A stretch of 64,000 bases of DNA from NCBI RefSeq assembly GCF_900102925.1, contig NZ_FNKI01000004.1, forward strand, positions 62,001-126,000, read 5' to 3'. Shown piece by piece: positions 1 to 8,848 of the stretch. This DNA is from Flagellimonas zhangzhouensis. GTDB lineage: Bacteria; Bacteroidota; Bacteroidia; Flavobacteriales; Flavobacteriaceae. The position numbers were made by a program, and so were the translations under genes. The notes below the pieces were generated by a model. It was not told the origin of the DNA. It ran no database searches and saw nothing but the letters and a program-made list of their open reading frames with translations. Every line of letters starts with the position of its first letter. Positions within the stretch are counted from its first letter, which is position 1.

Positions 1-1409
1 ATTTTCCACTCGTTTTCTTTGAATTCCGCATCAAAAGTAACGGTAGGTAATCCCCACTTATCTTTTTTGTCATAATCCAAGGTCATTCGGTTGTCTTCAT
101 ACGGAAGTACTTCTCCAAATCCTCCCATTCCGAAAGTCCAGCCACCTGGTTTTAACATGGCATCCTTGTAGTCTTTACCAAAGGATAATTCGGAAACACT
201 TTCTTCCCAATTACCTCTACTGGCTCCACCTTGATATCCATATCCTCGGATAAAATCCTTCATGTTGGAATCACCACCCAAGTTTCTGAATCTAGGTACA
301 TAAACACCACTTGGTTTTCTTCCTTTGTAGTATTTGTCATCAAATCCATCAAATTTTCCTGATGCGCCCACGCCTAAATGGTGGTCCATGATGTTTCTCC
401 CTAACTGGTCAGAATCGTTACCCAGTCCATTTTCGAATCTATCGGATTTTGACTGCATTAAAATGGCAGTGGAAGCCATGGATGATGCACAAAGGAAAAT
501 CACTTTGGCCTTGAATTCAAATGCCTCCTTGGTTTCCCTATCGATTACTTTAACGCCAGTAGCCAATTTGGTGTCTGGATCATAAATTACTTCATGAACA
601 ATGGAGTCTGGTCGTAAAGTCAAGTTCCCAGTTCTTTCTGCAGTGGGTAGGGTAGAGGAAACACTACTAAAGTAGCCTCCAAAAGGACATCCTCTAATAC
701 ATCTATTTCTAAATTGGCATCGCACACGGCCGTCACCTTCAAATTTTTTGTCACTGGTAATGTGGGCAGTTCTACCTGCGGTTACCACACGACCATTGAA
801 TTTATCCGCAACTTGTTCACGGAAATGTTGCTCCACACAATTCAACTCCATCATGGGCTCGAAAATCCCATCTGGAAGCTGTGCAAGTCCTAAATTTTCT
901 CCTGAAACTCCAATAAAGCTTTCCACTTTATCATACCAAGGGGCAATATCTTTGTAACGAACGGGCCAATCTACGGCAATACCATCATTTTTATTGGCTC
1001 CAAAATCAATATCGCTCCAACGGTAACTTTGACGTCCCCACATAATGGATCGACCTCCTACGTGGTATCCACGCATCCAATCAAAACGCTTTGTTTCGTT
1101 GTAAGGGTGTTCCAAATCGTTCACAAACCAGTGTTTGGAGGCAGCACTGGTAGTGTATCCTGTTCGGGATTGTTTTTCTTGTTGTTTAATATCTTCTCTG
1201 GTAGTGCTACCAGCATGTGGAAAATCCCAATTGTCCATGTTGGCGGTAGGGTAATCTTCGCGGTGTCTTACCATGGGGCCACGCTCCAGAACCAAGGTCT
1301 TAAGACCATTTTCGCAGAGTTCTTTTGCTGCCCAACCACCACTGATTCCTGTACCTACCACAATGGCATCATAGGATTCTTGTTCTTGGTTGTAATAAAA
1401 TTTACTCAT
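1..1409 (-). CDS. GMC-family FAD oxidoreductase (3' end outside window)
   Basis: Reading leftwards from an ATG at 1409, the protein opens with an FAD-binding Rossmann segment (DAIVVGTGISGGWAAKE near residue 14) and continues with the glycine-rich GGRSIMWGRQSYRWSD stretch and a cysteine cluster (CRNRCIRGCPFGGYFSS in spirit: C-x-N-R-C-x3-C-P-x-G). These are hallmarks of glucose-methanol-choline dehydrogenases of the glucoside 3-dehydrogenase/gluconate dehydrogenase large-subunit type. It is closely similar along its length to the GMC protein at 19084-20790. The gene runs off the left edge, so roughly the last 90-100 residues, including the catalytic His region, are missing. No small subunit is visible; it could lie to the left. 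Family call is secure, substrate is unknown. Confidence 0.88.
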   Translation of the reverse strand, partial: MSKFYYNQEQESYDAIVVGTGISGGWAAKELCENGLKTLVLERGPMVRHREDYPTANMDNWDFPHAGSTTREDIKQQEKQSRTGYTTSAASKHWFVNDLEHPYNETKRFDWMRGYHVGGRSIMWGRQSYRWSDIDFGANKNDGIAVDWPVRYKDIAPWYDKVESFIGVSGENLGLAQLPDGIFEPMMELNCVEQHFREQVADKFNGRVVTAGRTAHITSDKKFEGDGRVRCQFRNRCIRGCPFGGYFSSVSSTLPTAERTGNLTLRPDSIVHEVIYDPDTKLATGVKVIDRETKEAFEFKAKVIFLCASSMASTAILMQSKSDRFENGLGNDSDQLGRNIMDHHLGVGASGKFDGFDDKYYKGRKPSGVYVPRFRNLGGDSNMKDFIRGYGYQGGASRGNWEESVSELSFGKDYKDAMLKPGGWTFGMGGFGEVLPYEDNRMTLDYDKKDKWGLPTVTFDAEFKENEWK

Positions 1410-1607
1410 TTGTTCAGTTATTAAAGCTGTAATATATCAATTTCTCAACGGTTTTTTTCAATTCTTGAATCCATTAACATTATCCTTTTTGATGAATTTT
1501 GAGTTGAAGCAAAGAGAATGGGGAGGTTTAAAAACTTAATTTTTAATCCACTAAGAATGTAGTGCTAGGATTATTTTTATCTTCATCCCATTATAACTCG
1601 ATTAAAA

Positions 1608-3065
1608 GTGATTCGAAATTTTAACAGAACCCTAGCCATTTTAGCGATTTTAATCGCATTTTCCTGTCAAAAAAAAGAGAATGTAAGCCCACCTGAACCT
1701 TTGGGGGCACTACCTTCTCAAGATCAATTGGATTGGTACAAAATGGAAATGAACGCCTTTATCCATTTTACCATCAACACATTTACAGACAAGGAATGGG
1801 GGTATGGCGATGAATCACCCGAATTGTTTAATCCCACCGCTTTTGATGCCAACCAATGGATGCAAACTTTAAAGGAAGCGGGCTTTAAAGGAGTGGTGTT
1901 AACCGCTAAACACCATGATGGATTTGCACTTTGGCCATCGGCTTACACGGAACATTCCATTAAAAATAGCCCGTTTGAATCAGGGAAGGGAGATATAGTG
2001 AAATCTGTTTCCGAAGCAGCGGCTGAACACGGATTAAAATTTGGTGTTTATCTCTCACCTTGGGATAGAAACCGAGCGGATTATGGTGAACCTTCCTATA
2101 TCACTTATTATAGAAATCAGCTCAAGGAATTGTTTACGGGTTACGGACCCATTTTTGAAATGTGGTTTGATGGTGCCAATGGTGGTGATGGGTACTATGG
2201 AGGAGCCAATGAAGAGCGAACCATCGATCGGCAAACCTATTATGATTGGCCGTCTACTTTAAAAATGGTCGATTCCATGCAGCCCCCTGTTTTGTTTTTT
2301 AGTGATGCAGGACCTGATCTGCGTTGGGTTGGGAATGAAAAAGGAATCGGAGGAACTACCCATTGGAATACCATAACTCCTGATACTTTGTTTGCAGGTA
2401 AATTCGGAATCGAAAACTTGTTGCAGCATGGAACTCCAGAAGGAACCGATTGGATTCCCGCGGAAGTAAATGTTTCGATACGTCCAGGATGGTTTTATCA
2501 TGAATCGCAGGATAGTTTGGTGAGAACACCCGAAAATTTGTTTGAACGGTATTTGACTTCTGTTGGAAGAGGTTCTACTTGGTTGCTTAATATTCCACCA
2601 GACAAGCGCGGGCTTTTTCATGAGAACGATGTGAAGACTTTGCAGGGGTTCAAAAAGATTTTGGATAGTGTTTTTAAAATTGATTTGACCAAAAATGCAA
2701 GGGTTAAGGCTAGTTCTTTTCGAGGGAATGATGCCGACTATGCTCCTTCCAACCTGATTGATAAAAATGATCAAACTTTTTGGGCAACAGATGATGCAAT
2801 TACCCAAGCTTCTTTTGAATTGGAATGGGATGAGGAAAAGGAAATTAATTATTTGGTGCTTCAAGAATTTATTGCACTCGGGCAACGCGTAGCTGCCTTT
2901 GAAGTGTATGCTTGGCAAGATGGTCAATGGGAAAAAGTAGCTTCAGAAACTACCATTGGGAATAAACGAATTTTGCCACTGGAAGGCATTTCAACATCAA
3001 AATTAAAGGTTGAGATCACCGATGCGTTAGGTTGCCCCTTGATTTCGAATGTGGAAGTCTTTTAA
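1608..3065 (+). CDS. GH29 alpha-L-fucosidase, lipoprotein
   Basis: 485 residues from a GTG start; no ATG fits the signal sequence. The N-terminus has a lipobox (AFSC, Cys20), so the enzyme should be anchored to a membrane facing the periplasm or surface. The catalytic domain (about 40-350) shows GH29 signatures: NAFIHFTINTFTDKEWG, KHHDGFALWPS at 101-111 and MWFDGANGG, where Asp188 is the expected nucleophile. Residues about 365-485 resemble a discoidin/F5-8 carbohydrate-binding domain. The enzyme would release alpha-L-fucose from glycans. Neighbouring sulfatases suggest a sulfated, fucose-containing substrate such as a fucoidan or sulfated mucin-like glycan, which is inference. Divergent from the GMC gene on its left. 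Confidence 0.92.
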   Translation: MIRNFNRTLAILAILIAFSCQKKENVSPPEPLGALPSQDQLDWYKMEMNAFIHFTINTFTDKEWGYGDESPELFNPTAFDANQWMQTLKEAGFKGVVLTAKHHDGFALWPSAYTEHSIKNSPFESGKGDIVKSVSEAAAEHGLKFGVYLSPWDRNRADYGEPSYITYYRNQLKELFTGYGPIFEMWFDGANGGDGYYGGANEERTIDRQTYYDWPSTLKMVDSMQPPVLFFSDAGPDLRWVGNEKGIGGTTHWNTITPDTLFAGKFGIENLLQHGTPEGTDWIPAEVNVSIRPGWFYHESQDSLVRTPENLFERYLTSVGRGSTWLLNIPPDKRGLFHENDVKTLQGFKKILDSVFKIDLTKNARVKASSFRGNDADYAPSNLIDKNDQTFWATDDAITQASFELEWDEEKEINYLVLQEFIALGQRVAAFEVYAWQDGQWEKVASETTIGNKRILPLEGISTSKLKVEITDALGCPLISNVEVF

Positions 3066-3123
3066 GCTATTTTTCTTAATTAAATAATCTTGGTGATTTC
3101 AAAGTATGACTTCAAGAAAACCC

Positions 3124-3146
3124 CAATTGTCATTTTGGGACAATTG
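3124..3146. repeat. 23-nt inverted repeat upstream of sulfatase gene
   Basis: Perfect 8-bp arms CAATTGTC and GACAATTG surround a 7-nt centre, in the 251-nt gap before the sulfatase start at 3317. A 16-mer spanning its right part (TCATTTTGGGACAATT) recurs at 36530-36545. It could be an operator; no binding protein can be named. Confidence 0.45.
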
Positions 3147-3316
3147 TTAGGGCTCGTCAATTTTTAATAAAAATATGCTGGTTATTTAACATTTGGGCTT
3201 TTATTAATCGCAATAAATTCCTACATTCATAACAATTATATTTCCCCCGATAGCTGTGTTTTATAGGACCAATTGATTGGTCTCCATATAGAAACCTTAA
3301 TATTTAATACACTATC

Positions 3317-4879
3317 ATGAAGTCAAAGATTACCTTTTTAATGATTTTAATGGGGGGGATTTTATTTTCAGCCGCCCAAGACAAGCCCAACATTTTAGTA
3401 ATAATGGTCGATGATGTAGCACCCAATTCACTTGGGGCTTACACAATGGGAATGCAGTATCCCACACCCAACATTGATCGTATTGCAAAAGAAGGGGCTT
3501 TGTTCACCGATCACTATTCCCAACCCAGTTGTACAGCGGGAAGGGCAGCATTTATTACGGGACAGAAGCCAGTAAGAACGGGATTGACCACGGTGGGTCA
3601 GCCAGGTAATCCACTCGGATTGAAAAAGGAAGATCCAACTTTGGCTGAATTGTTAAAACCGCTAGGATACATGACGGGGCAATTTGGAAAAAACCACTTG
3701 GGCGACCGAAATGAGCACTTGCCCACAGTTCATGGTTTTGACGAATTTTTCGGGAATCTATACCACTTAAATGTTTCGGAAGAGGAAGAGCAGGCCGATT
3801 ACCCAAAAAGCAAAGAGTTTTAAGAAAAGTATGGGCCACGCGGCATTATTCAATCCTATGCAATGGATACTTATGATGCAACCGAAGATCCACGGTTTGG
3901 TGTTATTGGAAAACAAAAAGTGACTGATATTGGTAAGTTGACTTCCAAACGAATGGAAACCTTCGATGAGGAATTGGTCGCCTTATCAAAAGATTTCATG
4001 AAACGGGCCAAGGATGCCAAAAAGCCCTTTTTTATCTGGCATGCCACTAGCCGTATGCATGTGTATACCCACCTAAAGGAAGAATCCAGAAACTTGGCGA
4101 CTCCGATTAGTACCGATATGGACCTTTTTGGGTCTGGTTTAATGGAACATGATGGACATGTAGGTGAGTTGTTGGATTATTTGGAAGAATTAGGAGTGGA
4201 TGATAATACCATTGTAATCTATACCACAGACAACGGTCCTGAACAAAGTACCTTCCCTCATGCTGGGGTGACCATGTTCCGAGGTGAAAAAATGACCACT
4301 TATGAAGGAGGGGTTCGTTCTCCTTTTTTGGTGAGATGGCCTGGTAAAATACCAGCTGGATTGATTAGAAACGGTATTTCGGCCCACGAAGATGTGCTAC
4401 CTACCCTAATGGCCGCAGTAGGTAATTCAAGCATTAAAGATGAGTTGAAAAAAGGCAAAAAAATCGGGGACATGACTTATAAAGTTTATGTGGATGGCTT
4501 TGAAAATTTAGATTACTGGACAGGCAAAACAGAGGAATCTGCCCGAAATTATTACTTCTATTATTACGAATCTGGGTTAACGGCCATGCGAGTTGGGCCT
4601 TGGAAAATGCACTTTGCCATTAAAGAACGCTATTTTGATAACATGGTGCCACTGACCATGCCGCAGTTGTTCAATTTACGTAAAGATCCCTTCGAACATT
4701 ACGATGACATTACGGGCTTTCATTTGATCATGGAAAAATCATGGGTGTTTCAACCCGCCATTGGTTTGTTGAACGAGCACCTATCCACTTTTAAAGAGTT
4801 TCCGCCAAGACAGGCATCTGCATCCTTGGATATCAATAAAGCTATTGAGGCCATATTGCAATCGGATACGAGAAAGTAA
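3317..4879 (+). pseudogene. S1-family sulfatase interrupted by one in-frame TAA
   Basis: A signal peptide and the sulfatase core are followed by a TAA at 3821-3823 (codon 169), after which the same frame continues without further damage to 4879. The intact paralogue at 4915 aligns on both sides of the stop and has Phe171 there. The N-terminal part holds the metal-binding DD pair near 32 and the Cys72-T-A-G-R motif that is converted to formylglycine. The C-terminal part holds the TDNGPEQS metal-ligand segment. Neither half is complete without the other, so the enzyme is dead unless the stop is read through or is a sequence error. A separate start for the second half at 3863 exists but would give a protein without the catalytic Cys. 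Confidence 0.85.
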
Positions 4880-4914
4880 ACACTTAGAATTCTAATTAAC
4901 TATAATTTAATCGT

Positions 4915-6459
4915 ATGAAAAAGATGATTTTAGCCTTTTTGGCCATCGTGTCAATGGGTATTTCCTTTGCCCAAAACAAAGACAAGCCCAACATTCTAAT
5001 AATTTTCCCTGATGATGTAGGGTGGAGCAATCTTAGTGCTTATGGTAATGGGGTTATGGGATATACTACTCCGAATATAGACCGCATTGCTGAACAAGGG
5101 GTTAAGTTTACGGAGCATTATGCACAACCAAGTTGTACTGCAGGGCGCGCTGCTTTGATTACGGGTCAATATCCCATTAGAAGTGGGATGACAACTGTAG
5201 GTAGACCTGGAGGCCCGTTAGGCTTAAAAAAGGAAAGCCCAACCTTGGCTGAGGTGCTCAAAGAGCAAGGGTATGCTACAGGTCAGTTTGGAAAAAACCA
5301 TTTGGGAGACCTTAATTCACACCTTCCAACAGTACATGGTTTCGATGAGTTTTTTGGGAACCTTTATCACTTGAACACCCAAGAAGAATATCAACAAAAG
5401 GATTACCCCCAAGACCCAGAATTCTTTAAAAAGTATGGAACCCGTGGTGTTTTGCATACCTATGCCACCAATACAGATGATACCACTGTAGATCCACGTT
5501 TTGGTAAAGTGGGCAAACAAAGAATTGAGGACACTGGTCAACTTTCAAAAGAGAGAATGGAAACCGTTGATGAAGAATTTATGGCGGCATCCATCGATTT
5601 TATCAAAAGAGCACAGGATGATGATAAACCATACTTTGTATGGTTTAACCCTAGTAGAATGCACATGTATACCCATTTAAAACCTGAGAATCGTTATTTG
5701 GCGTTGCCCTATACCACAGAACACGATTTTTATGGTAGTGGCTTAATAGAACATGACATGATGATTGGAGAAATGTTGGATGAATTGGAAAAGATGGGGG
5801 CTTTAGAAAATACCATAGTTATCTATTCTACCGACAACGGTCCAGAACACAGTGCCCGTTTGCATGGTGGCACCACACCATTTAGAGGTGAAAAAATGAC
5901 AACTTATGAAGGTGGAGTGCGTGTTCCTATGATGGTCATGTGGAAAGACAAGATTCCAGCAGGTAAAACACTTACTGGTATACAATCCCACATGGATATT
6001 TTCACCACCTTGGCTGCAGCTGCTGGGGTCACTGATGTTGCCGACAAAATGATGAAGGAAAGAAAACAATATATTGATGGTGTTAATAATTTAGACTATT
6101 GGTTGGGCGAAAGTGAACAGAGTAATCGTAATAATTTTATTTATTATCACGAATCCACTGTAAGGGCAATTAGAATTAATCAATGGAAATTGCACTTTGA
6201 AACAAGTGAAAACTATTACGCCCCTTACGAAAAACAAAAGTTTCCAATCATGTACAACATCCATTTTGATCCATATGAAAGTTTTGATAATCTAACGGAT
6301 CGTTCGGATATAGTACAAAAAAAACAATTCCTGAATGAGCCGGTACAGGAAATATTGGGGGAACATATTCAATCCTTGCAAGACTATCCACCAGTTCAAA
6401 AAGCAGCTACACTCGACTTTTCGGAGTTGGTAAAACAGTTGCAAGCTGGTAAGCAGTAA
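4915..6459 (+). CDS. S1-family sulfatase, secreted
   Basis: 514 residues with a signal peptide ending near FAQ (residue 20). Visible sulfatase elements are FPDDVGW with Asp33/Asp34 as metal ligands, the maturation motif Cys74-T-A-G-R (C-x-A-x-R), the GKNH segment with Lys127, and STDNGPEHS with Asp307/Asn308. Cys rather than Ser means activation by an FGE or anSME enzyme, and an FGE lies at 8849. The protein is an arylsulfatase-like exosulfatase acting in the periplasm or outside. It is a tandem paralogue of the broken gene just upstream, separated by 35 nt, with many identical blocks such as [19 protein letters not shown]. The sugar sulfate it cuts cannot be told from sequence by eye. Confidence 0.94.
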   Translation: MKKMILAFLAIVSMGISFAQNKDKPNILIIFPDDVGWSNLSAYGNGVMGYTTPNIDRIAEQGVKFTEHYAQPSCTAGRAALITGQYPIRSGMTTVGRPGGPLGLKKESPTLAEVLKEQGYATGQFGKNHLGDLNSHLPTVHGFDEFFGNLYHLNTQEEYQQKDYPQDPEFFKKYGTRGVLHTYATNTDDTTVDPRFGKVGKQRIEDTGQLSKERMETVDEEFMAASIDFIKRAQDDDKPYFVWFNPSRMHMYTHLKPENRYLALPYTTEHDFYGSGLIEHDMMIGEMLDELEKMGALENTIVIYSTDNGPEHSARLHGGTTPFRGEKMTTYEGGVRVPMMVMWKDKIPAGKTLTGIQSHMDIFTTLAAAAGVTDVADKMMKERKQYIDGVNNLDYWLGESEQSNRNNFIYYHESTVRAIRINQWKLHFETSENYYAPYEKQKFPIMYNIHFDPYESFDNLTDRSDIVQKKQFLNEPVQEILGEHIQSLQDYPPVQKAATLDFSELVKQLQAGKQ

Positions 6460-6471
6460 AATAAAAATTTC

Positions 6472-6509
6472 GAATGGCTTTTAGCAAACTTGCTAAAAGC
6501 CATTTTTTA
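6472..6509 (+). terminator. Rho-independent terminator after sulfatase gene
   Basis: A stem of about 14 bp (ATGGCTTTTAGCAA paired with TTGCTAAAAGCCAT, the innermost pairs opening as the loop) is followed by six T residues. It lies 13 nt after the sulfatase stop and would end the sulfatase transcript. Confidence 0.85.
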
Positions 6510-6560
6510 AAGTTTTACATAGGTAAATTTTATGTTCTAAGTTGCAATAATCCTATTACG

Positions 6561-7121
6561 ATGCTTACAGCTATTGGAAAAAAGATCATTGTCCCATTTT
6601 TGGTTCTTGTTTTGATGACTTCTTTTGTCTTTGGGCAAGAAGAAAACGAAAACGAAGGGATGGAAGCCTTTAAACACCATGAAATTGGTGCATTGCTTTC
6701 TCATACCCATATGCGTGCAGGTGAACTGGAAGGCGAATCAAAAAAAAGGTTGTCGTTGCCCTCATTTTCAATTTTTTACAACTATCATTTTGATCCTAAA
6801 TGGTCCGTTGGTTTGCATACCGATTTTGTGGTGGAGCAATTTGTTGCCCAATCTTTGGGAGGTGGAAAATCCATTGAAAGAGAACGCCCTATCGCACCAG
6901 CCCTAATGGTAGGGTTCAAACCTGGAGAGCATTTTACGTTTTTGATCGGTGGGGGTGCAGATATAGACCCTGAAGAAACTCTGGGACTCATTCGAATCGA
7001 TTCCGAATATGGTTTGGAACTGCGAAACGAATGGGAGTTTATTGTTGCCTTGGGTTACGATATTCGAATAGATGCCTATGATTCATTTCAATTGGGTCTT
7101 GGCGTGTCCAAAAGATTTTAA
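6561..7121 (+). CDS. Putative outer-membrane beta-barrel protein
   Basis: 186 residues. The ATG at 6561 is chosen because the hydrophobic signal peptide (VPFLVLVLMTSFVFGQ) follows directly; the in-frame ATG at 6474 lies inside the terminator hairpin. The mature part alternates hydrophobic and polar residues with aromatic turns (FSIFYNYHFDPKWSVGLHTDF) and ends in a C-terminal aromatic (KRF), as in small outer-membrane barrels. No family recognised with confidence. It is 4 nt upstream of the HAD lipoprotein gene and likely cotranscribed with it. A role as a small porin or structural barrel is inference. Confidence 0.6.
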   Translation: MLTAIGKKIIVPFLVLVLMTSFVFGQEENENEGMEAFKHHEIGALLSHTHMRAGELEGESKKRLSLPSFSIFYNYHFDPKWSVGLHTDFVVEQFVAQSLGGGKSIERERPIAPALMVGFKPGEHFTFLIGGGADIDPEETLGLIRIDSEYGLELRNEWEFIVALGYDIRIDAYDSFQLGLGVSKRF

Positions 7122-7125
7122 TCCT

Positions 7126-8121
7126 ATGAATCTAAAAATTACACTTTCGTGCCTTGTATTGGGAGTTTTAATGCTTTCTTGCAAACAGAGTAACACGGAA
7201 AAAACAGTTGACCCTTTGCCTACTTTTAATAAGGCAAAGTCTAAAAGCGAAATTATTGCTTTTGTTTCATCGGTTACGGACCCTTCAAATCCCAATTTTG
7301 TGGAGCCCAAGGACAGAATAGTTTGTTTTGACAACGATGGGACCTTATGGGCAGAACAACCGTTGCCATCCCAAATCTTTTTTGTGTTCGATAAGGTGAA
7401 GGAATTGGCAAAAACCAATCCAAAATACACAACAGAAAGTCCGTACAAAGAAGTTTTGGCCAATGATATTGAAGGCATTTTAAAAGTGGATAAAGCAAAA
7501 ACCATCGCAATAATCGGTGAAGTGGATTCATTATATCATACCGATTATGACTCAACTGTTAATAGTTGGCTTAAAAGTGCCAAACATCCCATTTTAAAAC
7601 GCACATATGATAAAACAGTCTACCAGCCCATGATGGAGTTGTTGGACTATTTACGGGAAAATGAATTTTCCATCTATATTGTTTCAGGCGGTGGAACAAA
7701 TTTTATGCGCGCATGGCAGCCTGAGTTGTACAACATTGATAAAAACTACATTGTTGGTTCCACTTTTAAAACAGAAGCGGTTCATCAGGAAGATTCCATA
7801 GCGGTGCTACCCACTTCAGAATTTGATTTTTACGATGATCATATGGGTAAGGTAATAAGCATTCAAAAAGAAATTGGTAAAAAACCCATAATGGTGGTAG
7901 GCAATTCCGATGGGGATTTAGAAATGATGGAATATTCAGATACCGATAATCCCCATCCCACATTAATGGTATATGTGCTTCATTCAGACGGGGAAAGAGA
8001 ATTTTTATATAGTGAGAAAACGCCTATGGGACGATTGGAAAAAGGATGGGAAGTTGCTCAACGCAAAGGATGGACGATTATTGACATGAAAAAGGACTGG
8101 AAAGAAGTCTTTGTGGAATAG
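7126..8121 (+). CDS. HAD-superfamily phosphatase lipoprotein
   Basis: 331 residues starting at the ATG at 7126, four nucleotides after the previous stop. A lipobox (LMLSC, Cys19) predicts a lipoprotein. HAD motifs are clear: motif I CFDNDGTLW with Asp69 as nucleophile and Asp71 as acid/base, motif II YIVSGGGTNF, and motif III GNSDGDLEMM. Such haloacid-dehalogenase-like proteins resemble phosphoserine phosphatases, and this one should hydrolyse a phosphoester outside the cytoplasm. Its place between sulfatase and FGE genes suggests use on material released by glycan breakdown; that link is inference. Confidence 0.85.
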   Translation: MNLKITLSCLVLGVLMLSCKQSNTEKTVDPLPTFNKAKSKSEIIAFVSSVTDPSNPNFVEPKDRIVCFDNDGTLWAEQPLPSQIFFVFDKVKELAKTNPKYTTESPYKEVLANDIEGILKVDKAKTIAIIGEVDSLYHTDYDSTVNSWLKSAKHPILKRTYDKTVYQPMMELLDYLRENEFSIYIVSGGGTNFMRAWQPELYNIDKNYIVGSTFKTEAVHQEDSIAVLPTSEFDFYDDHMGKVISIQKEIGKKPIMVVGNSDGDLEMMEYSDTDNPHPTLMVYVLHSDGEREFLYSEKTPMGRLEKGWEVAQRKGWTIIDMKKDWKEVFVE

Positions 8122-8138
8122 CAAATTCACCGTACAAA

Positions 8139-8822
8139 ATGAACACTATGAAAAAATCAAAGAAAATTAAGTTGCTTTTGGCGACCCTGTTTTTGAGTAT
8201 TTCAATAGGGGTATTTGCCCAAGAGAATTTTTTTGGGGATATAGGCGTTACAAAAAATCTAACTAGTTCAACGGAGTGGAATCAATCCGTTAATGGTCAC
8301 TTCAAACACTTTTTTTCAGAAGATGGATGGTACCGCTTTGGCGCTAGTTATACCTTGACCCGAAATGTTAAGAATTGGGGCATTCAAGCAGGATTGCTCA
8401 CCGAACGCACCTTTGACGATAGCATAGACAACTACTGGGAAATTAGACCGTGGGCAGGGTTGACCCTTAGTAATGATATTTCAACAAAATTGAAGTTCCA
8501 ACAATTCTTTAAACTCGAATGGCGTAATCTGCTTTTTGCTGGCGACTCAGAAAATCAAATTACCACCAGAACGCGGTACAAAATCATGCCCATGTACGAT
8601 TTAGGTAACAATTGGTCGTTGTATACTAGTTACGAATGGTATATACAGCCAAATACGGATTTAGGGGCCCGTTTTATAAACTCGAGGGAATGGAACCTGG
8701 GATTTAACAAGAAAATGGAAAAATTTACCTTAAATTTCAATTATACCAGAGAAAGGTTCAACGAGGTTGTATTGTCCGATGCCACCAAGGGGAATACCTT
8801 TTCGGTCACCTTTATCTTTTGA
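8139..8822 (+). CDS. DUF2490-like outer-membrane protein
   Basis: 227 residues with a signal peptide (LLLATLFLSISIGVFAQ). The mature protein has repeated amphipathic strands, the WEIRPWAGLTL segment and a C-terminal Phe (VTFIF), all fitting an outer-membrane beta-barrel; the pattern resembles DUF2490 proteins, but that name is tentative. It sits 17 nt after the HAD gene and 26 nt before the FGE gene, so it probably belongs to the same transcript. No function can be assigned beyond envelope location. Confidence 0.6.
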   Translation: MNTMKKSKKIKLLLATLFLSISIGVFAQENFFGDIGVTKNLTSSTEWNQSVNGHFKHFFSEDGWYRFGASYTLTRNVKNWGIQAGLLTERTFDDSIDNYWEIRPWAGLTLSNDISTKLKFQQFFKLEWRNLLFAGDSENQITTRTRYKIMPMYDLGNNWSLYTSYEWYIQPNTDLGARFINSREWNLGFNKKMEKFTLNFNYTRERFNEVVLSDATKGNTFSVTFIF

Positions 8823-8848
8823 AAAATTAAAACTTAAAATTTCGCTTT

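Noticed and set aside
334..1424. Open frames on the plus strand inside the GMC gene
   Set aside because: They are antisense to a clear GMC reading frame and their translations show no family features.
1544..1573. TAATCC/GGATTA inverted repeat before the fucosidase gene
   Set aside because: Short six-base arms with an uneven inner stem; expected by chance in AT-rich intergenic DNA.
3863..4879. Second half of the sulfatase as an independent gene
   Set aside because: It lacks the formylglycine cysteine and begins mid-domain; alignment to the paralogue is continuous across the stop.
6474..6560. Extended N-terminus for the barrel protein at 6561
   Set aside because: The ATG at 6474 lies in the terminator stem, and a proper signal peptide starts only at 6561.
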